Assembly (NCBI RefSeq): GCF_000016425.1 | Contig: NC_009380.1 | Span: forward strand, 4,158,144 to 4,222,143 | Direction: 5' to 3' | DNA from: Salinispora tropica CNB-440 | GTDB lineage: Bacteria > Actinomycetota > Actinomycetes > Mycobacteriales > Micromonosporaceae | Length of the DNA: 64,000 nucleotides | Shown: positions 53,539 to 62,471 of the stretch, piece after piece | How positions within the stretch are numbered: the first letter of the stretch is position 1 | How the letters are laid out: each line of letters begins with the position of its first letter | Position numbers and translations under genes: made by a program | The notes under the pieces: model-generated | Seen by the model: the letters and a program-made list of their open reading frames with translations, nothing else | The model's database searches: none | Told to the model about the DNA's origin: nothing

Positions 53539-54266
53539 ATGACCTGCCCGGAGACGAACGACGCGCCCGCACTGGCCAGGAACGAGATGGTGTGGGCGAT
53601 GTCCTCCGGACGGCCCACCCGGCGGACTGGAATCTCCGCCTCAGCGTGTTTCTGTAGCGTCTCGAAGTCAATCTTCATTCGGGCGGCGGTCGCCGCGGTC
53701 ATGTCGGTGACGATGAAACCCGGAGCGACCGCGTTGACCGTCACCCCGAACGGGCCCAACTCGATCGCGAGGGTCTTCGTGAAGCCCTGCAGTCCGGCCT
53801 TGGCGGTGGCGTAGTTCGCCTGGCCCCGGTTGCCGAGTGCGGAGATGCTGGAGAGGTTGACGATCCGGCCCCACCGCTGCTCGACCATGTGCTGCTGGGT
53901 GGCCTGGCTGAACAGGAAGGCACCCCGCAGGTGCACGCCCAGCACGGTTTCCCAGTCGGCATCGGACATCTTGAACAGCAGGTTGTCCCGCAGAACACCG
54001 GCATTGTTCACCAGAACGGTGGGCGCGCCGAGATCGGCGGCGACCCGCTCGACGGCTGCCTCCACCTGGGCCCGGTCCGACACGTCCGCGCCGACGCCAA
54101 GCGCCCGCCCACCCGCGGCGGCGATGGCCGCGACGGTATCACCGGTCGCGGACTCGTCGATGTCCACCACGGCGACGGCCAACCCGTCGGCGGCCAGCCG
54201 CCGGGCGGTGGCCGCCCCGATGCCCCGTGCCGCGCCGGTCACGATCGCGACCCGCTGCTCCGACAT
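53511..54266 (-). CDS. SDR family 3-oxoacyl-ACP reductase-like
   Basis: A 251-aa short-chain dehydrogenase. It has the cofactor motif TGAARGIGAATA, NNAG, the catalytic Ser in LSSISALGN and the YATAK (YxxxK) pair near residue 158. Resemblance to FabG is strong (GQANYATAKAGLQGFTKTLAIE). It has no acyl-carrier context, so the substrate is uncertain. The ATG follows CTGGGAGGTAGC. It overlaps the end of the convergent membrane protein gene. Confidence 0.9.
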   Translation of the reverse strand: MSEQRVAIVTGAARGIGAATARRLAADGLAVAVVDIDESATGDTVAAIAAAGGRALGVGADVSDRAQVEAAVERVAADLGAPTVLVNNAGVLRDNLLFKMSDADWETVLGVHLRGAFLFSQATQQHMVEQRWGRIVNLSSISALGNRGQANYATAKAGLQGFTKTLAIELGPFGVTVNAVAPGFIVTDMTAATAARMKIDFETLQKHAEAEIPVRRVGRPEDIAHTISFLASAGASFVSGQVIYVAGGPKD

Positions 54267-54364
54267 GCTACCTCCCAGTAACCTCGATCGATCGGAGGAG
54301 CCTAACCCACCCGAGTCGACTTGACGCCCGGCGAGGAAGCTACGCCACCGACGGGAGGGAGCAG

Positions 54365-54413
54365 GCAAGCGGCCCTTGTCGACGTCGACGAGAAGCCGAC
54401 AGGGGCCGCTTGC
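54365..54413 (-). terminator. terminator after the glucanase gene
   Basis: Long arms GCAAGCGGCCCTTGTCG and CGACAGGGGCCGCTTGC pair almost fully (one mismatch) around an internal GACGTC stem. It starts 4 bases after the GH16 stop. There is no T tract. Confidence 0.65.
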
Positions 54414-54416
54414 ACC

Positions 54417-55856
54417 TCACCGACGGAAGGTGAACCAGTTGACGTTGACGAAATCGTTCGGCTGGCCGCTGGTGAAGGTCAGATAAACGGTATGGCGGCC
54501 GGTGGGGCCGGTGACGTTGCCGGGCACCGAACGCCAGCTCTGCCAGCCGCCGGTGCTGCCGATCGCGAAGCTGCCGATCGGTGGGCTGGTCGGGCTGTCC
54601 AGGCGCACTTCGACCAACCCGCTCACCCCACCACCGGCGCCGGAGGCAACCCGAGCGACAAAGTCCCGTGGTGGGGTGGCCCCGAACTCGACGTTGTCGT
54701 ACCGGGCCCAGTCACCGTTGCGCAGGTAGCCGATGTTCTCCCCACCCTCGGTGGCGTCCTCCACCCGAACACCGTTCTGACCGTCGAACGACTCGGCCTC
54801 GATCGTCGCGTACGCGTCCCGCACCCCACCGGGCGGGGCGGTGGTCGGTGGAGCCGTGGTCGGCGGGGCCGTGGTCGGCGGGGCGGTACCGGCGCCCCGG
54901 CTGTAGACGGCGACGTAGTCAACGAGCATCGGCCGGCCCGGCACCGTCGCGGCGGTCGGGGTGGTTCCCCCGGCGACACCATTCGGGAAGGCGCCACCCA
55001 TCGCCACGTTGAGCAACAGGAAGTAGCCGTCGTGGCTGGTCATCTGCGACCAGGCCGGTTCGCCGACCCGGGTCTGCGTCACCGTGTGGTATTGCTCACC
55101 GTCGACGTACCAGCGCAGCTCCTGCGGGCTGACCGAGGCGTCCCACTCGAACCGGTAGGTGTGGAACGCCGACTGACAGGTGGCCCCCGGGCAGGTTCGG
55201 GAGGCACCGATGCCGTTGAACTCGTCGCACGGCCCGCCCGGCGCGAAGCCGCAGTGCAGCACGCCCCACACCGAGTTGATCCCGTTGACGTTCTCCATCA
55301 CGTCGAACTCGCCGACGCTCGGCCAGTTCTGGTAGTTACCCCGGTATGGCGACCCGAGCGCCCAGAACGCCGGCCAGTAGCCGGCCGCCGGGGCTCCGGT
55401 CACGTTCGGCACCTGGAGTCGACCCTCGATCGCGAGGACGCCTCCGGACGGCGGCTTGAAGTCGGTCCGCACGGTCTCGATCCGGGCCGAGGTCCACCCA
55501 CCGGACGAGTCGCGCAGCGGGGTGATCCGTAGGTTGCCCGCACCGTCGTGACTGAGGTTGGCGGTGCTGTCGGTATACGTCTGGATCTCGCCGGTGCCCC
55601 AGTTGGGCGGACCACCGGGGTAGCTGGTGCCGACATCGATGATCCAGTTGGCCGAGGACGGCAGGGTGCCGGCCGCACCGTCGAAGTCGTCGCTCCAGAC
55701 CAGACTCCAGCCGGGCTCGGGTGTGGGCACGGCGGCGTTCGCGGTGACCGCGACACCGGCCAGTGCGGTGGTGGTGAGGGCGGTGAATAGCGCCAGCGCC
55801 AGTCGCTTCCGGCGTCTCGCGGGCAGGGCGGCAGGCGCCCCGGGTGGCGTGTGCAT
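54417..55856 (-). CDS. secreted GH16 beta-glucanase with CBM6
   Basis: A 479-aa exported enzyme. Twin arginines/lysines and a hydrophobic core form a signal peptide ending near ANA (residue 41). The GH16 domain (about 48-310) has the catalytic ExDxxE motif as E183-FD-VM-E188, typical of laminarinase/endo-1,3-beta-glucanase. A PPTTAPPTTAPP linker leads to a CBM6 beta-sandwich (about 345-479) that ends in VNVNWFTFRR. A LacI-type operator precedes the gene, so induction by sugar is expected. Confidence 0.93.
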   Translation of the reverse strand: MHTPPGAPAALPARRRKRLALALFTALTTTALAGVAVTANAAVPTPEPGWSLVWSDDFDGAAGTLPSSANWIIDVGTSYPGGPPNWGTGEIQTYTDSTANLSHDGAGNLRITPLRDSSGGWTSARIETVRTDFKPPSGGVLAIEGRLQVPNVTGAPAAGYWPAFWALGSPYRGNYQNWPSVGEFDVMENVNGINSVWGVLHCGFAPGGPCDEFNGIGASRTCPGATCQSAFHTYRFEWDASVSPQELRWYVDGEQYHTVTQTRVGEPAWSQMTSHDGYFLLLNVAMGGAFPNGVAGGTTPTAATVPGRPMLVDYVAVYSRGAGTAPPTTAPPTTAPPTTAPPGGVRDAYATIEAESFDGQNGVRVEDATEGGENIGYLRNGDWARYDNVEFGATPPRDFVARVASGAGGGVSGLVEVRLDSPTSPPIGSFAIGSTGGWQSWRSVPGNVTGPTGRHTVYLTFTSGQPNDFVNVNWFTFRR

Positions 55857-55882
55857 GAACGTGCCTCTCTGGGGGACGGGTC

Positions 55883-55898
55883 GAGAGAGCGCTCTCTC
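55883..55898. promoter_or_regulatory. LacI-type operator before the GH16 gene
   Basis: The perfect palindrome GAGAGAGCGCTCTCTC lies 27 bases before the GH16 start codon. Its central AGCGCT is the hallmark of LacI/CebR-family operators in actinomycete glycoside hydrolase genes. No LacI gene is adjacent, so the regulator is encoded elsewhere. Confidence 0.75.
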
Positions 55899-55994
55899 CG
55901 GTTGTACGTGCCCCCCATGCAGTTGTCAATGTCGATCTCTCTTTCCTCGGCTCAGCACACCCTGACCCGGACCGATCCGTGACAGGATGAGCTG

Positions 55995-57365
55995 GTGGCA
56001 GAACGGTTGATCGTCATCGGCGGCGATGCCGCCGGGATGGCGGCGGCGTCCCAGGCCCGCCGCCGCCGTGGCCCGGACGACCTGGAGATCATTGCCTTTG
56101 AGCGGGGCCGGTTCACGTCCTACTCGGCGTGCGGCATCCCGTACTGGATCAGCGGCCTAGTGCCACAACGCGACCAGCTCGTCGCCCGCGATCCGACAAC
56201 GTTCCGAGATCGGTTCGACATCGGTGTCCGGCTACGCCACGAGGTCACCACCGTCGACCTCGACCGGCGCGAGGTGGTCGCCCGGGACCTGGCCAACGGC
56301 GGCGAGGTCCGCGAGCGATTCGACACCCTGGTCTATGCGACCGGCGCCCACCCGCTGCGGCCCGCGTGGGCGCGCACCGGGGTGGACGGCGTCTTCGGCG
56401 TGCAGACCCTCGACGACGGCGCCGCTCTCCGGGACTGGCTGGACGCAGATCCGCGGCCCAGCCAGGCGGTCGTGGTCGGCGGGGGCTATATCGGAGTCGA
56501 GATGGCCGAAGCGCTGATCCAGCGCGGGCTGGCGGTAACCCTGGTCGAGAAGGCCAAGCAACCGATGTCGACCGTGGACCCCGACATGGCCAAGCTGGTC
56601 AACGACGCCATGCGCGGAGTGGGGGTGCAGATCCAGACCGACCTGGAGGTGACCGGCTTACAGGAACGAAACGGGCGGGTCTGCGCGGTGCTCACCTCTG
56701 ACGGGCCGATCCCCGCCGACCTGGTCGTACTCGGCCTCGGTGTCCGCCCCAACGTCGCGCTCGCCGAGGCCGCGGGGCTACCGATCGGGCCCAGCGGGGC
56801 ACTGCGGGTGGACCGGCGTATGCGGGTGCCCGGAGTCGACGACGTGTGGGCCGCCGGTGACTGCGTGGAGTGCCTGCACCGGGTCAGCGGATTGCCCGTA
56901 CACATACCGCTCGGCACGCACGCCAACAAGCAGGGCCGGGTCGCCGGCGTCAACATCGGCGGCGGGTACGCGACCTTTCCCGGGGTCATCGGCACCGCGG
57001 TGATCAAGGTTTGCGACCTGGAGGTCGGCCGCACCGGGCTCCGGGAGCAGGACGCCGCGGCAGCGGGGTTCGAGTTCGTCTCGGTGATCACCGAGTCCAC
57101 CAACCGGGCCGGCTACTTCCCCGGCTCCCGCCCGATGACCGTCAAGCTCATCGCCGAACGGCCCACCGGGCGGCTCCTCGGCGCGCAGATCGTGGGCTGG
57201 TCGGAGGCGGCGAAGCGGATCGACGCCCTGGCCGTGGCGCTCTGGAACGGCATGACGGTGGATGACATGACCGCTCTTGACCTCGGATACGCCCCGCCGT
57301 ACTCCCCGGTCTGGGATCCGGTGCTGATCGCCGCACGTAAGGCCGTCGAAGCCCTCGGGCGGTGA
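55995..57365 (+). CDS. CoA-disulfide reductase-like FAD/NAD(P) oxidoreductase
   Basis: A 456-aa flavoprotein of the pyridine nucleotide-disulfide class. It has the FAD motif VIGGDAAGMAAASQA, a single redox cysteine C46 in SACGIPYW (as in CoA-disulfide reductase and NADH peroxidase/oxidase), and the NAD motif VVVGGGYIGVEMAEAL. The second FAD motif is WAAGDCVE, followed by a dimerisation domain. The single-cysteine design argues against a classical disulfide reductase. The start is a GTG. Its substrate is not determined by context. Confidence 0.88.
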   Translation: MAERLIVIGGDAAGMAAASQARRRRGPDDLEIIAFERGRFTSYSACGIPYWISGLVPQRDQLVARDPTTFRDRFDIGVRLRHEVTTVDLDRREVVARDLANGGEVRERFDTLVYATGAHPLRPAWARTGVDGVFGVQTLDDGAALRDWLDADPRPSQAVVVGGGYIGVEMAEALIQRGLAVTLVEKAKQPMSTVDPDMAKLVNDAMRGVGVQIQTDLEVTGLQERNGRVCAVLTSDGPIPADLVVLGLGVRPNVALAEAAGLPIGPSGALRVDRRMRVPGVDDVWAAGDCVECLHRVSGLPVHIPLGTHANKQGRVAGVNIGGGYATFPGVIGTAVIKVCDLEVGRTGLREQDAAAAGFEFVSVITESTNRAGYFPGSRPMTVKLIAERPTGRLLGAQIVGWSEAAKRIDALAVALWNGMTVDDMTALDLGYAPPYSPVWDPVLIAARKAVEALGR

Positions 57366-57579
57366 CGAGGGGTCACCCCCTCCCGTGTCGGACAGGCCGG
57401 AGCTCCCTCCCGACAGCACCTGCAACGAAACGCCGTCAACGAGCCGTCAAACGCAACAATCCGACGACCAAAGCAACTTCCTACGGTGGATCCTGCTGAC
57501 CTACCCCACATACCGTGGAGCAACGGCGCCAGCCCATGGGCCACGGTGGCCGGGCGCGCCCCACACTGGGAGCAGGACA

Positions 57580-58395
57580 ATGCCGATGGACGCCACCCGC
57601 CAGCGCTTCCTCATGTGCCGGCCGACATACTTCGCCGTCGACTACGCGATCAATCCGTGGATGGACCCGACCGCGCCGGTCGACGCCGACCTGGCGATCC
57701 GGCAGTGGGAGCAGCTACGCCAGACCTACCGGGACCTGGGCCACACCGTCGAGGAGATCGCTCCGCTGCCGGGCCTACCCGACATGGTCTTCGCCGCGAA
57801 CGGCGGCACGGTCCTCGGCAGCAAGGCCTTGGCGGTGCAGTTCCGGGATCCACAGCGCGCCGACGAGGCACCCGCCTACCGTGCCTGGTTCGAAGCCGCC
57901 GGCCTCGAGGTACACGATCCGAAGCACATCAACGAGGGGGAGGGCGACATCCTGCTCGCCGGTGGCCACCTGCTCGCCGGCACCGGGTTCCGGACCGCGC
58001 ACCCCGCCCATGCGCAGGTGCAGGAGGTCTTCGGCTACCCGGTCCTCACCATGCAGCTGGTGGACCCCCGCTTCTACCACCTGGACACCGCGTTGACCGT
58101 GCTCGACGAACACACCATCGCGTACCTCCCCGAGGCCTTCTCCCCCGGCAGCCAGGCGGTGCTGCGCCGACTCTTCCCGGACGCCGTACACGCCAGCATG
58201 GCCGACGCCGTGGTCCTGGGCCTCAACGCGGTCAGCGACGGCCAGCACGTCGTACTGCCGGCGCAGGCCACCGACTTGGCGGCGAAGCTGCGGGAGCGGG
58301 GCTACCAGACGATCGGGGTCGACCTGTCCGAGCTGCGTAAGGCCGGCGGCGGCCCGAAGTGCTGCACGTTGCGACTCCGACAGGGAGGCGAATAG
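57580..58395 (+). CDS. ddaH: dimethylarginine dimethylaminohydrolase-like
   Basis: Hydrolyses asymmetric dimethylarginine to citrulline and dimethylamine, or a related arginine-type substrate. It is 271 aa. The amidinotransferase-fold triad is visible: the acidic EGEGDIL segment near 122, His167 in FYHLDTAL and Cys261 or Cys262 in GGGPKCCTLRL. The ATG follows GGGAGCAGGAC; the open frame upstream is not used. The ornithine aminotransferase gene begins directly after its TAG, so they form one operon in arginine catabolism. Confidence 0.85.
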   Translation: MPMDATRQRFLMCRPTYFAVDYAINPWMDPTAPVDADLAIRQWEQLRQTYRDLGHTVEEIAPLPGLPDMVFAANGGTVLGSKALAVQFRDPQRADEAPAYRAWFEAAGLEVHDPKHINEGEGDILLAGGHLLAGTGFRTAHPAHAQVQEVFGYPVLTMQLVDPRFYHLDTALTVLDEHTIAYLPEAFSPGSQAVLRRLFPDAVHASMADAVVLGLNAVSDGQHVVLPAQATDLAAKLRERGYQTIGVDLSELRKAGGGPKCCTLRLRQGGE

Positions 58396-59610
58396 ATGAT
58401 CGAAGAAGAGGTGCGGACGCCCGCCGCCGTACGCGATGCGCAACGGTGGACAGCGCACAACTACCATCCGCTGCCGGTGGTCGTCTCCTCGGCCGAGGGC
58501 GCCTGGGTGACCGACGTGGACGGCCGGCGCTACCTGGACTGCCTGGCCGGCTACTCGGCGCTCAACTTCGGGCATCGCCACCCGAAGTTGGTCGAGGCCG
58601 CGCACGCCCAGCTGGACCGACTCACCCTGACCAGCCGCGCCTTCAGTCACGACCGGTTCGCCGACTTCTGTCGGGAGTTGTCCCAGCTCTGCGGCAAGGA
58701 GCTGGTACTGCCGATGAACACCGGGGCCGAGGCCGTCGAGACCGGTATCAAGGTGGCCCGCAAGTGGGGCTACCGGGTCAAGGGGGTCGCGGCGGAGCAG
58801 GCGAACATTGTGGTGGCCGAGGGCAACTTCCACGGCCGCACCACCACCATCGTCAGCTTCTCCACGGACGAGGACGCCCGCGCCGACTTCGGGCCGTACA
58901 CGCCGGGCTTCCGCTGCGTCGCCTACGGCGACCTGGACGCGCTGACCGCCGCCATCGACGAGAACACCGTCGCGGTGCTGCTCGAGCCGATCCAGGGCGA
59001 GCAGGGGGTCATCGTGCCACCGGCCGGCTACCTGCCGGGGGTGCGGCGGATCTGCACCGAGCGGAACGTGCTCCTGCTCGCCGACGAGATCCAGTCCGGC
59101 CTGGGCCGCACCGGCACCACGTTCGCCTGCGAACACGAGGATGTCGTGCCGGACATGTACCTGCTCGGCAAGGCGCTCGGCGGCGGTATCGTGCCGGTCT
59201 CGGCCGTCGCGGCGGATGCCGGGGTGCTCGGGGTGCTCCAGCCGGGCCAGCACGGCTCCACCTTCGGCGGCAACCCCCTCGCCGCCGCGGTCGCCACCGA
59301 GGTGGTCCGGCTCCTGGCCACCGGCGAGTTCCAACGCCGCTCCGCCGAGCTCGGCGCCCGGTTGCACGCCAAGCTCCAGGCGCTGGTCGGTAGGGGCCTG
59401 CTCGCGGTCCGGGGCCGCGGGCTCTGGGCTGGCCTGGACATCGATCCGGCCCTGATGAGCGGGCGGGAGGCGAGCGAACGGCTGATGACCCGCGGTGTCC
59501 TCGCCAAGGACACCCACGGCTCCACCATCCGCCTGGCCCCGCCCCTGGTCATCACCGAGGAAGAGCTCGACCACGCGGTGGCGCAGCTCGCTGCGATCCT
59601 CGCCGAATAA
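58396..59610 (+). CDS. rocD: ornithine aminotransferase
   Basis: PLP-dependent delta-aminotransferase converting ornithine to glutamate semialdehyde. It is 404 aa with the PLP lysine K259 in MYLLGKALGGGIVPV. Ornithine aminotransferase signatures are FGHRHPKLVEAAHAQLDRL and LPMNTGAEAVETGIKVARKW. The gene follows ddaH with no gap. A strong hairpin follows it. Confidence 0.93.
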   Translation: MIEEEVRTPAAVRDAQRWTAHNYHPLPVVVSSAEGAWVTDVDGRRYLDCLAGYSALNFGHRHPKLVEAAHAQLDRLTLTSRAFSHDRFADFCRELSQLCGKELVLPMNTGAEAVETGIKVARKWGYRVKGVAAEQANIVVAEGNFHGRTTTIVSFSTDEDARADFGPYTPGFRCVAYGDLDALTAAIDENTVAVLLEPIQGEQGVIVPPAGYLPGVRRICTERNVLLLADEIQSGLGRTGTTFACEHEDVVPDMYLLGKALGGGIVPVSAVAADAGVLGVLQPGQHGSTFGGNPLAAAVATEVVRLLATGEFQRRSAELGARLHAKLQALVGRGLLAVRGRGLWAGLDIDPALMSGREASERLMTRGVLAKDTHGSTIRLAPPLVITEEELDHAVAQLAAILAE

Positions 59611-59620
59611 CCTACGTACG

Positions 59621-59657
59621 GGCGGGCGTGCCGGGCAGGTCGCCCGGCACGCCCGCC
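59621..59657. terminator. bidirectional terminator between rocD and the FHA gene
   Basis: Perfect 16-base arms GGCGGGCGTGCCGGGC and GCCCGGCACGCCCGCC around a 5-base loop, between convergent genes. It can end both transcripts. Confidence 0.8.
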
Positions 59658-59690
59658 AGGTCGATCAGCGCGGCAGGCGCCGGGGCCGGG

Positions 59691-60842
59691 TCAGCGTGGC
59701 AGACGCATCGCCATCGTCGGCGCCTCGGCCATCACCGAGGCTGGGGTGTACGGCGCACCAGCTGGCAGTTCGTCTGGGCGCCCGACCTGCACGCCCGGGT
59801 ACAGCTCCACCATCTCCCCCTCGGCCAGCACCCGGGACTGCTGCGGCGCCAGCGGAACGCGCTCCGCCTCGGCCATCGACCCGTTCGGCCGGATCCCCGA
59901 GCCGTTGGTGCTCACGTCGGTGACGACGATCTCGCCGACGCGCAGCTCCAGTCGCAGGTGGCTGCGGCTGATCCACCGGCGGGCCTCGTCGTTGAGCCAC
60001 TGGCCGAGGATGATCCCACCGTCAGCCTCCGGAGCCCGCCCGACCAGCACCGGTTCGGAGTCGGTGAGCACGAACCGGCGCCGGATCAGACCACCGACCC
60101 GGACCGCCAGCACCGCCGACCGAGGACGCGGACCCGCATCGCTGAGCCGAGCGCCGTGCCGGGGGCAGATCGGCACTCCACCGCGGAGGCTGGGCGGCGG
60201 CTGCGTCACCGGGCTGCGATCGCTGACCGCGGCCAGGTCGGCGAAGGCCCCACCTCCACCGCCCTGGCCGAAGAGCGCGCACGGGGACTCGGGGCACCGC
60301 CAGTGCCGCGCCAACAGCTTGCTACCGACCGCGGACCGGTCCCCGGCGGAGACGGCGCCCCCGCCACCGACATGCGCGACGAAGGTCGGCCCGCTCTGGG
60401 CGGGCACCGGGGCGACCACCCGGCCGGGCTGGTCGGCCACCCAGGGAAAGCGTCCCCGCAACCCGTCGAACCGGGCCCGGCTCAACACCGGAAGCCCGAG
60501 CAGGTCGGCGACCTCCAGCATCCGGCCACCGGGATTGTCGAGCACCTCCACCAGGCCGTCGTCGGCCCAGCGACGCACCACCATCCGCTCGTTCGACGTC
60601 AGGTCCGCGTCGGAGAGCACCCCACGGTGCACCACCGCGTAGACCGGGACGCTGTCCTCCTCCAGGTGACGCGCCAGGGCATCAATCACCATGCCGAGGC
60701 GGAGCAGACTGGCGGGCCGACCACCGTCGATATCCTGATACCGGATCACCTCGGCCAGGTCGAGCACCGCGCGGGTCAGCCAGGGGTCGGTGGACACCCG
60801 GCCCTCGATGGCGTCCAGCACCTTACTGATCTCGAATCTCAT
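59691..60842 (-). CDS. FHA domain protein with zinc-ribbon-like insert
   Basis: A 383-aa cytoplasmic protein from the ATG of MRFEISKVLDAI (GGGGGAGATCC upstream). Residues 15-135 form an alpha/beta region (LTRAVLDLAEVIRY, then VLSDADLTSNERMVVRRWADDG) that may be PIN/NYN-like. Residues 180-230 hold HWRCPESPC and later ICPRHGARL, resembling a zinc ribbon. The C-terminal FHA domain (about 258-340) has LVGRAPEADG, SRSHLRL and DVSTNGSGI, so it should bind phosphothreonine. A link to a Ser/Thr kinase pathway is inferred; no kinase is nearby. Confidence 0.8.
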   Translation of the reverse strand: MRFEISKVLDAIEGRVSTDPWLTRAVLDLAEVIRYQDIDGGRPASLLRLGMVIDALARHLEEDSVPVYAVVHRGVLSDADLTSNERMVVRRWADDGLVEVLDNPGGRMLEVADLLGLPVLSRARFDGLRGRFPWVADQPGRVVAPVPAQSGPTFVAHVGGGGAVSAGDRSAVGSKLLARHWRCPESPCALFGQGGGGGAFADLAAVSDRSPVTQPPPSLRGGVPICPRHGARLSDAGPRPRSAVLAVRVGGLIRRRFVLTDSEPVLVGRAPEADGGIILGQWLNDEARRWISRSHLRLELRVGEIVVTDVSTNGSGIRPNGSMAEAERVPLAPQQSRVLAEGEMVELYPGVQVGRPDELPAGAPYTPASVMAEAPTMAMRLPR

Positions 60843-60972
60843 CGGATCTCCCCCACGGAGGTCGCCCTCCGCCCGGTGAGCACGTCTGCCATGGGCCGAC
60901 CCTACCGGCAACACCGGTCCGGAGCTGACCAGCGGTGCCGGCGCCACCTCGCCACCGAGACCCGTTACTCAC

Positions 60973-62016
60973 TCAACGTAGCGGTTGGCCAACCGCATGC
61001 AGGTGCGCGAGCGCCTGCCGGTACGACTCGACCAGTCCCACCTCGACGTACGGGACACCCCGCTGCGCGCAGTAGGCCCGGACGATCGGTCGAGCCCGGC
61101 GCAGGCTGCCGCGTGGCATATTAGGAAACAGATGGTGCTCGATCTGATGGTTTAACCCACCCAACGCAAAGTCGACAAACCAGCCCCCGCGTACGTTGCG
61201 TGAAGTGATCACCTGCTTCCGCAGGAAGTCCAACTCATCAACGGCGGTCGGCATCGGCATACCCTTGTGATTCGGAGCGAACGAGCACCCCATGTACAGC
61301 CCCCACAGCCCCTGGTGGACAGCCGCGAAGACCAACGCCTTCCCGGGGGACATCACCAGCAGCAAGCCGCCGACGTAGAGGATGGTGTGTGCGGCGAGCA
61401 GGAACGCCTCGGCACCCCGGTGCCGCATCGGTGTCTCAAACCGCCCGTCCGGCCCCCGACCGGCGATAGCTCGCAGGCTCGACAGATGCAGGTTCAGCCC
61501 TTCCAGCAGCAGCATCGGAAAGAAGAGGAACGCCTGCCGGCGAGCCAGCCACCGGGCGAACCCCCGGGTCGCACCGGCCTGTTCCACCGACCAGACCAAC
61601 GCCCCCGCCCCCACGTCCGGGTCCTCGTCGGCGTGGTTGGGGTTGGCGTGGTGCCGGTTGTGCTTCTCCACCCACCATCCGTAGCTGAGCCCGACCGCCA
61701 GGTTCCCGGCGAGCAGGCCGACCAGTTCACTGGGCCCACGCCGCCGGAACATCTGCCGGTGCCCGGCGTCGTGACCGAGGAAGGCCACCTGGGTGCTGGC
61801 CACCGCCATCAGTGCCGCGACCGCTGCCTGCCCCCAGGAGTCGCCGACAAGTACGACCAGAGCCCAGACCGCGCCGAAAGACGCGGTGGTCAACCCGATC
61901 CGAACCGCGTACCAGCCCGGACGACGTTCCAGGAGTCCTGCCGCCCGAATCTGCCGGGACAACTCGGCGTACTCACTGCCCCGTACCGGCGGATCCGCCA
62001 CCATCTGCCGCATCAT
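60973..62016 (-). CDS. membrane fatty acid desaturase
   Basis: Di-iron acyl-lipid or acyl-CoA desaturase, 347 aa, with about four membrane helices. Its three histidine boxes are HDAGHRQ (about 80), HNRHH (about 121) and NHQIEHH (about 286). There is no cytochrome b5 domain. It resembles front-end/linoleoyl-type desaturases. The tandem ATG start follows GGAGGGTGGGC. The 128 bases to CutA hold no gene. Confidence 0.92.
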   Translation of the reverse strand: MMRQMVADPPVRGSEYAELSRQIRAAGLLERRPGWYAVRIGLTTASFGAVWALVVLVGDSWGQAAVAALMAVASTQVAFLGHDAGHRQMFRRRGPSELVGLLAGNLAVGLSYGWWVEKHNRHHANPNHADEDPDVGAGALVWSVEQAGATRGFARWLARRQAFLFFPMLLLEGLNLHLSSLRAIAGRGPDGRFETPMRHRGAEAFLLAAHTILYVGGLLLVMSPGKALVFAAVHQGLWGLYMGCSFAPNHKGMPMPTAVDELDFLRKQVITSRNVRGGWFVDFALGGLNHQIEHHLFPNMPRGSLRRARPIVRAYCAQRGVPYVEVGLVESYRQALAHLHAVGQPLR

Positions 62017-62144
62017 CGCCCACCCTCCTCGGCTCCGGTCGCGCCGGTCAGCTCGACCACCGACACTGATTTTTCCGAGGACGGCCGCGGTGGGTAAGCC
62101 GGTGCGCCCCACGCCGGGGGTGGGGTAAGCCCTACCGGGGCGGG

Positions 62145-62462
62145 TTACGGCCGGGTCTGCTCGTGGATCCAGGCGGCGTAGTCGGAGTTGCTCTGCACCC
62201 GGTTAACCAGGATCTCCGGTACGTCGTACGGGTGGTTGGCCTGGATCTGCTCGACCAGTGCGTCGGCTCGGTCCAGAGCGGTCTTGAACTGCACGGACCA
62301 TTCGGAGTGGGTCTCGACGCGCTGTTGCCACCAATACGTACTGTCCACCTGACCGCCCACCTGCGCGCAGGCCGCCAGGTGGGCGGCCACCGCCGCGTCC
62401 GCGAGCACCCCCGCGACCGTGCGCTCGTCCACCACCGTCGTCACCACACAGATCTCCTCCAC
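62145..62462 (-). CDS. cutA: CutA family protein (divalent-cation tolerance)
   Basis: A 105-aa trimeric protein with the CutA fold signature: VVTTVVDERTVAGVLADAAV, ACAQVGGQVDSTYWW, EWSVQFKTALDRADALVEQI and HPYDVPEILV. The family is linked to copper/divalent metal tolerance but its role is unresolved. It follows the acyltransferase gene after 9 bases and is probably cotranscribed with it. Confidence 0.9.
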   Translation of the reverse strand: MEEICVVTTVVDERTVAGVLADAAVAAHLAACAQVGGQVDSTYWWQQRVETHSEWSVQFKTALDRADALVEQIQANHPYDVPEILVNRVQSNSDYAAWIHEQTRP

Positions 62463-62471
62463 GTGGTCACC

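Noticed and set aside
57366..57579. In-frame 65-codon upstream extension of the DDAH gene
   Set aside because: The ATG at 57580 has a good ribosome site and the family N-terminus; the extension has no similarity.
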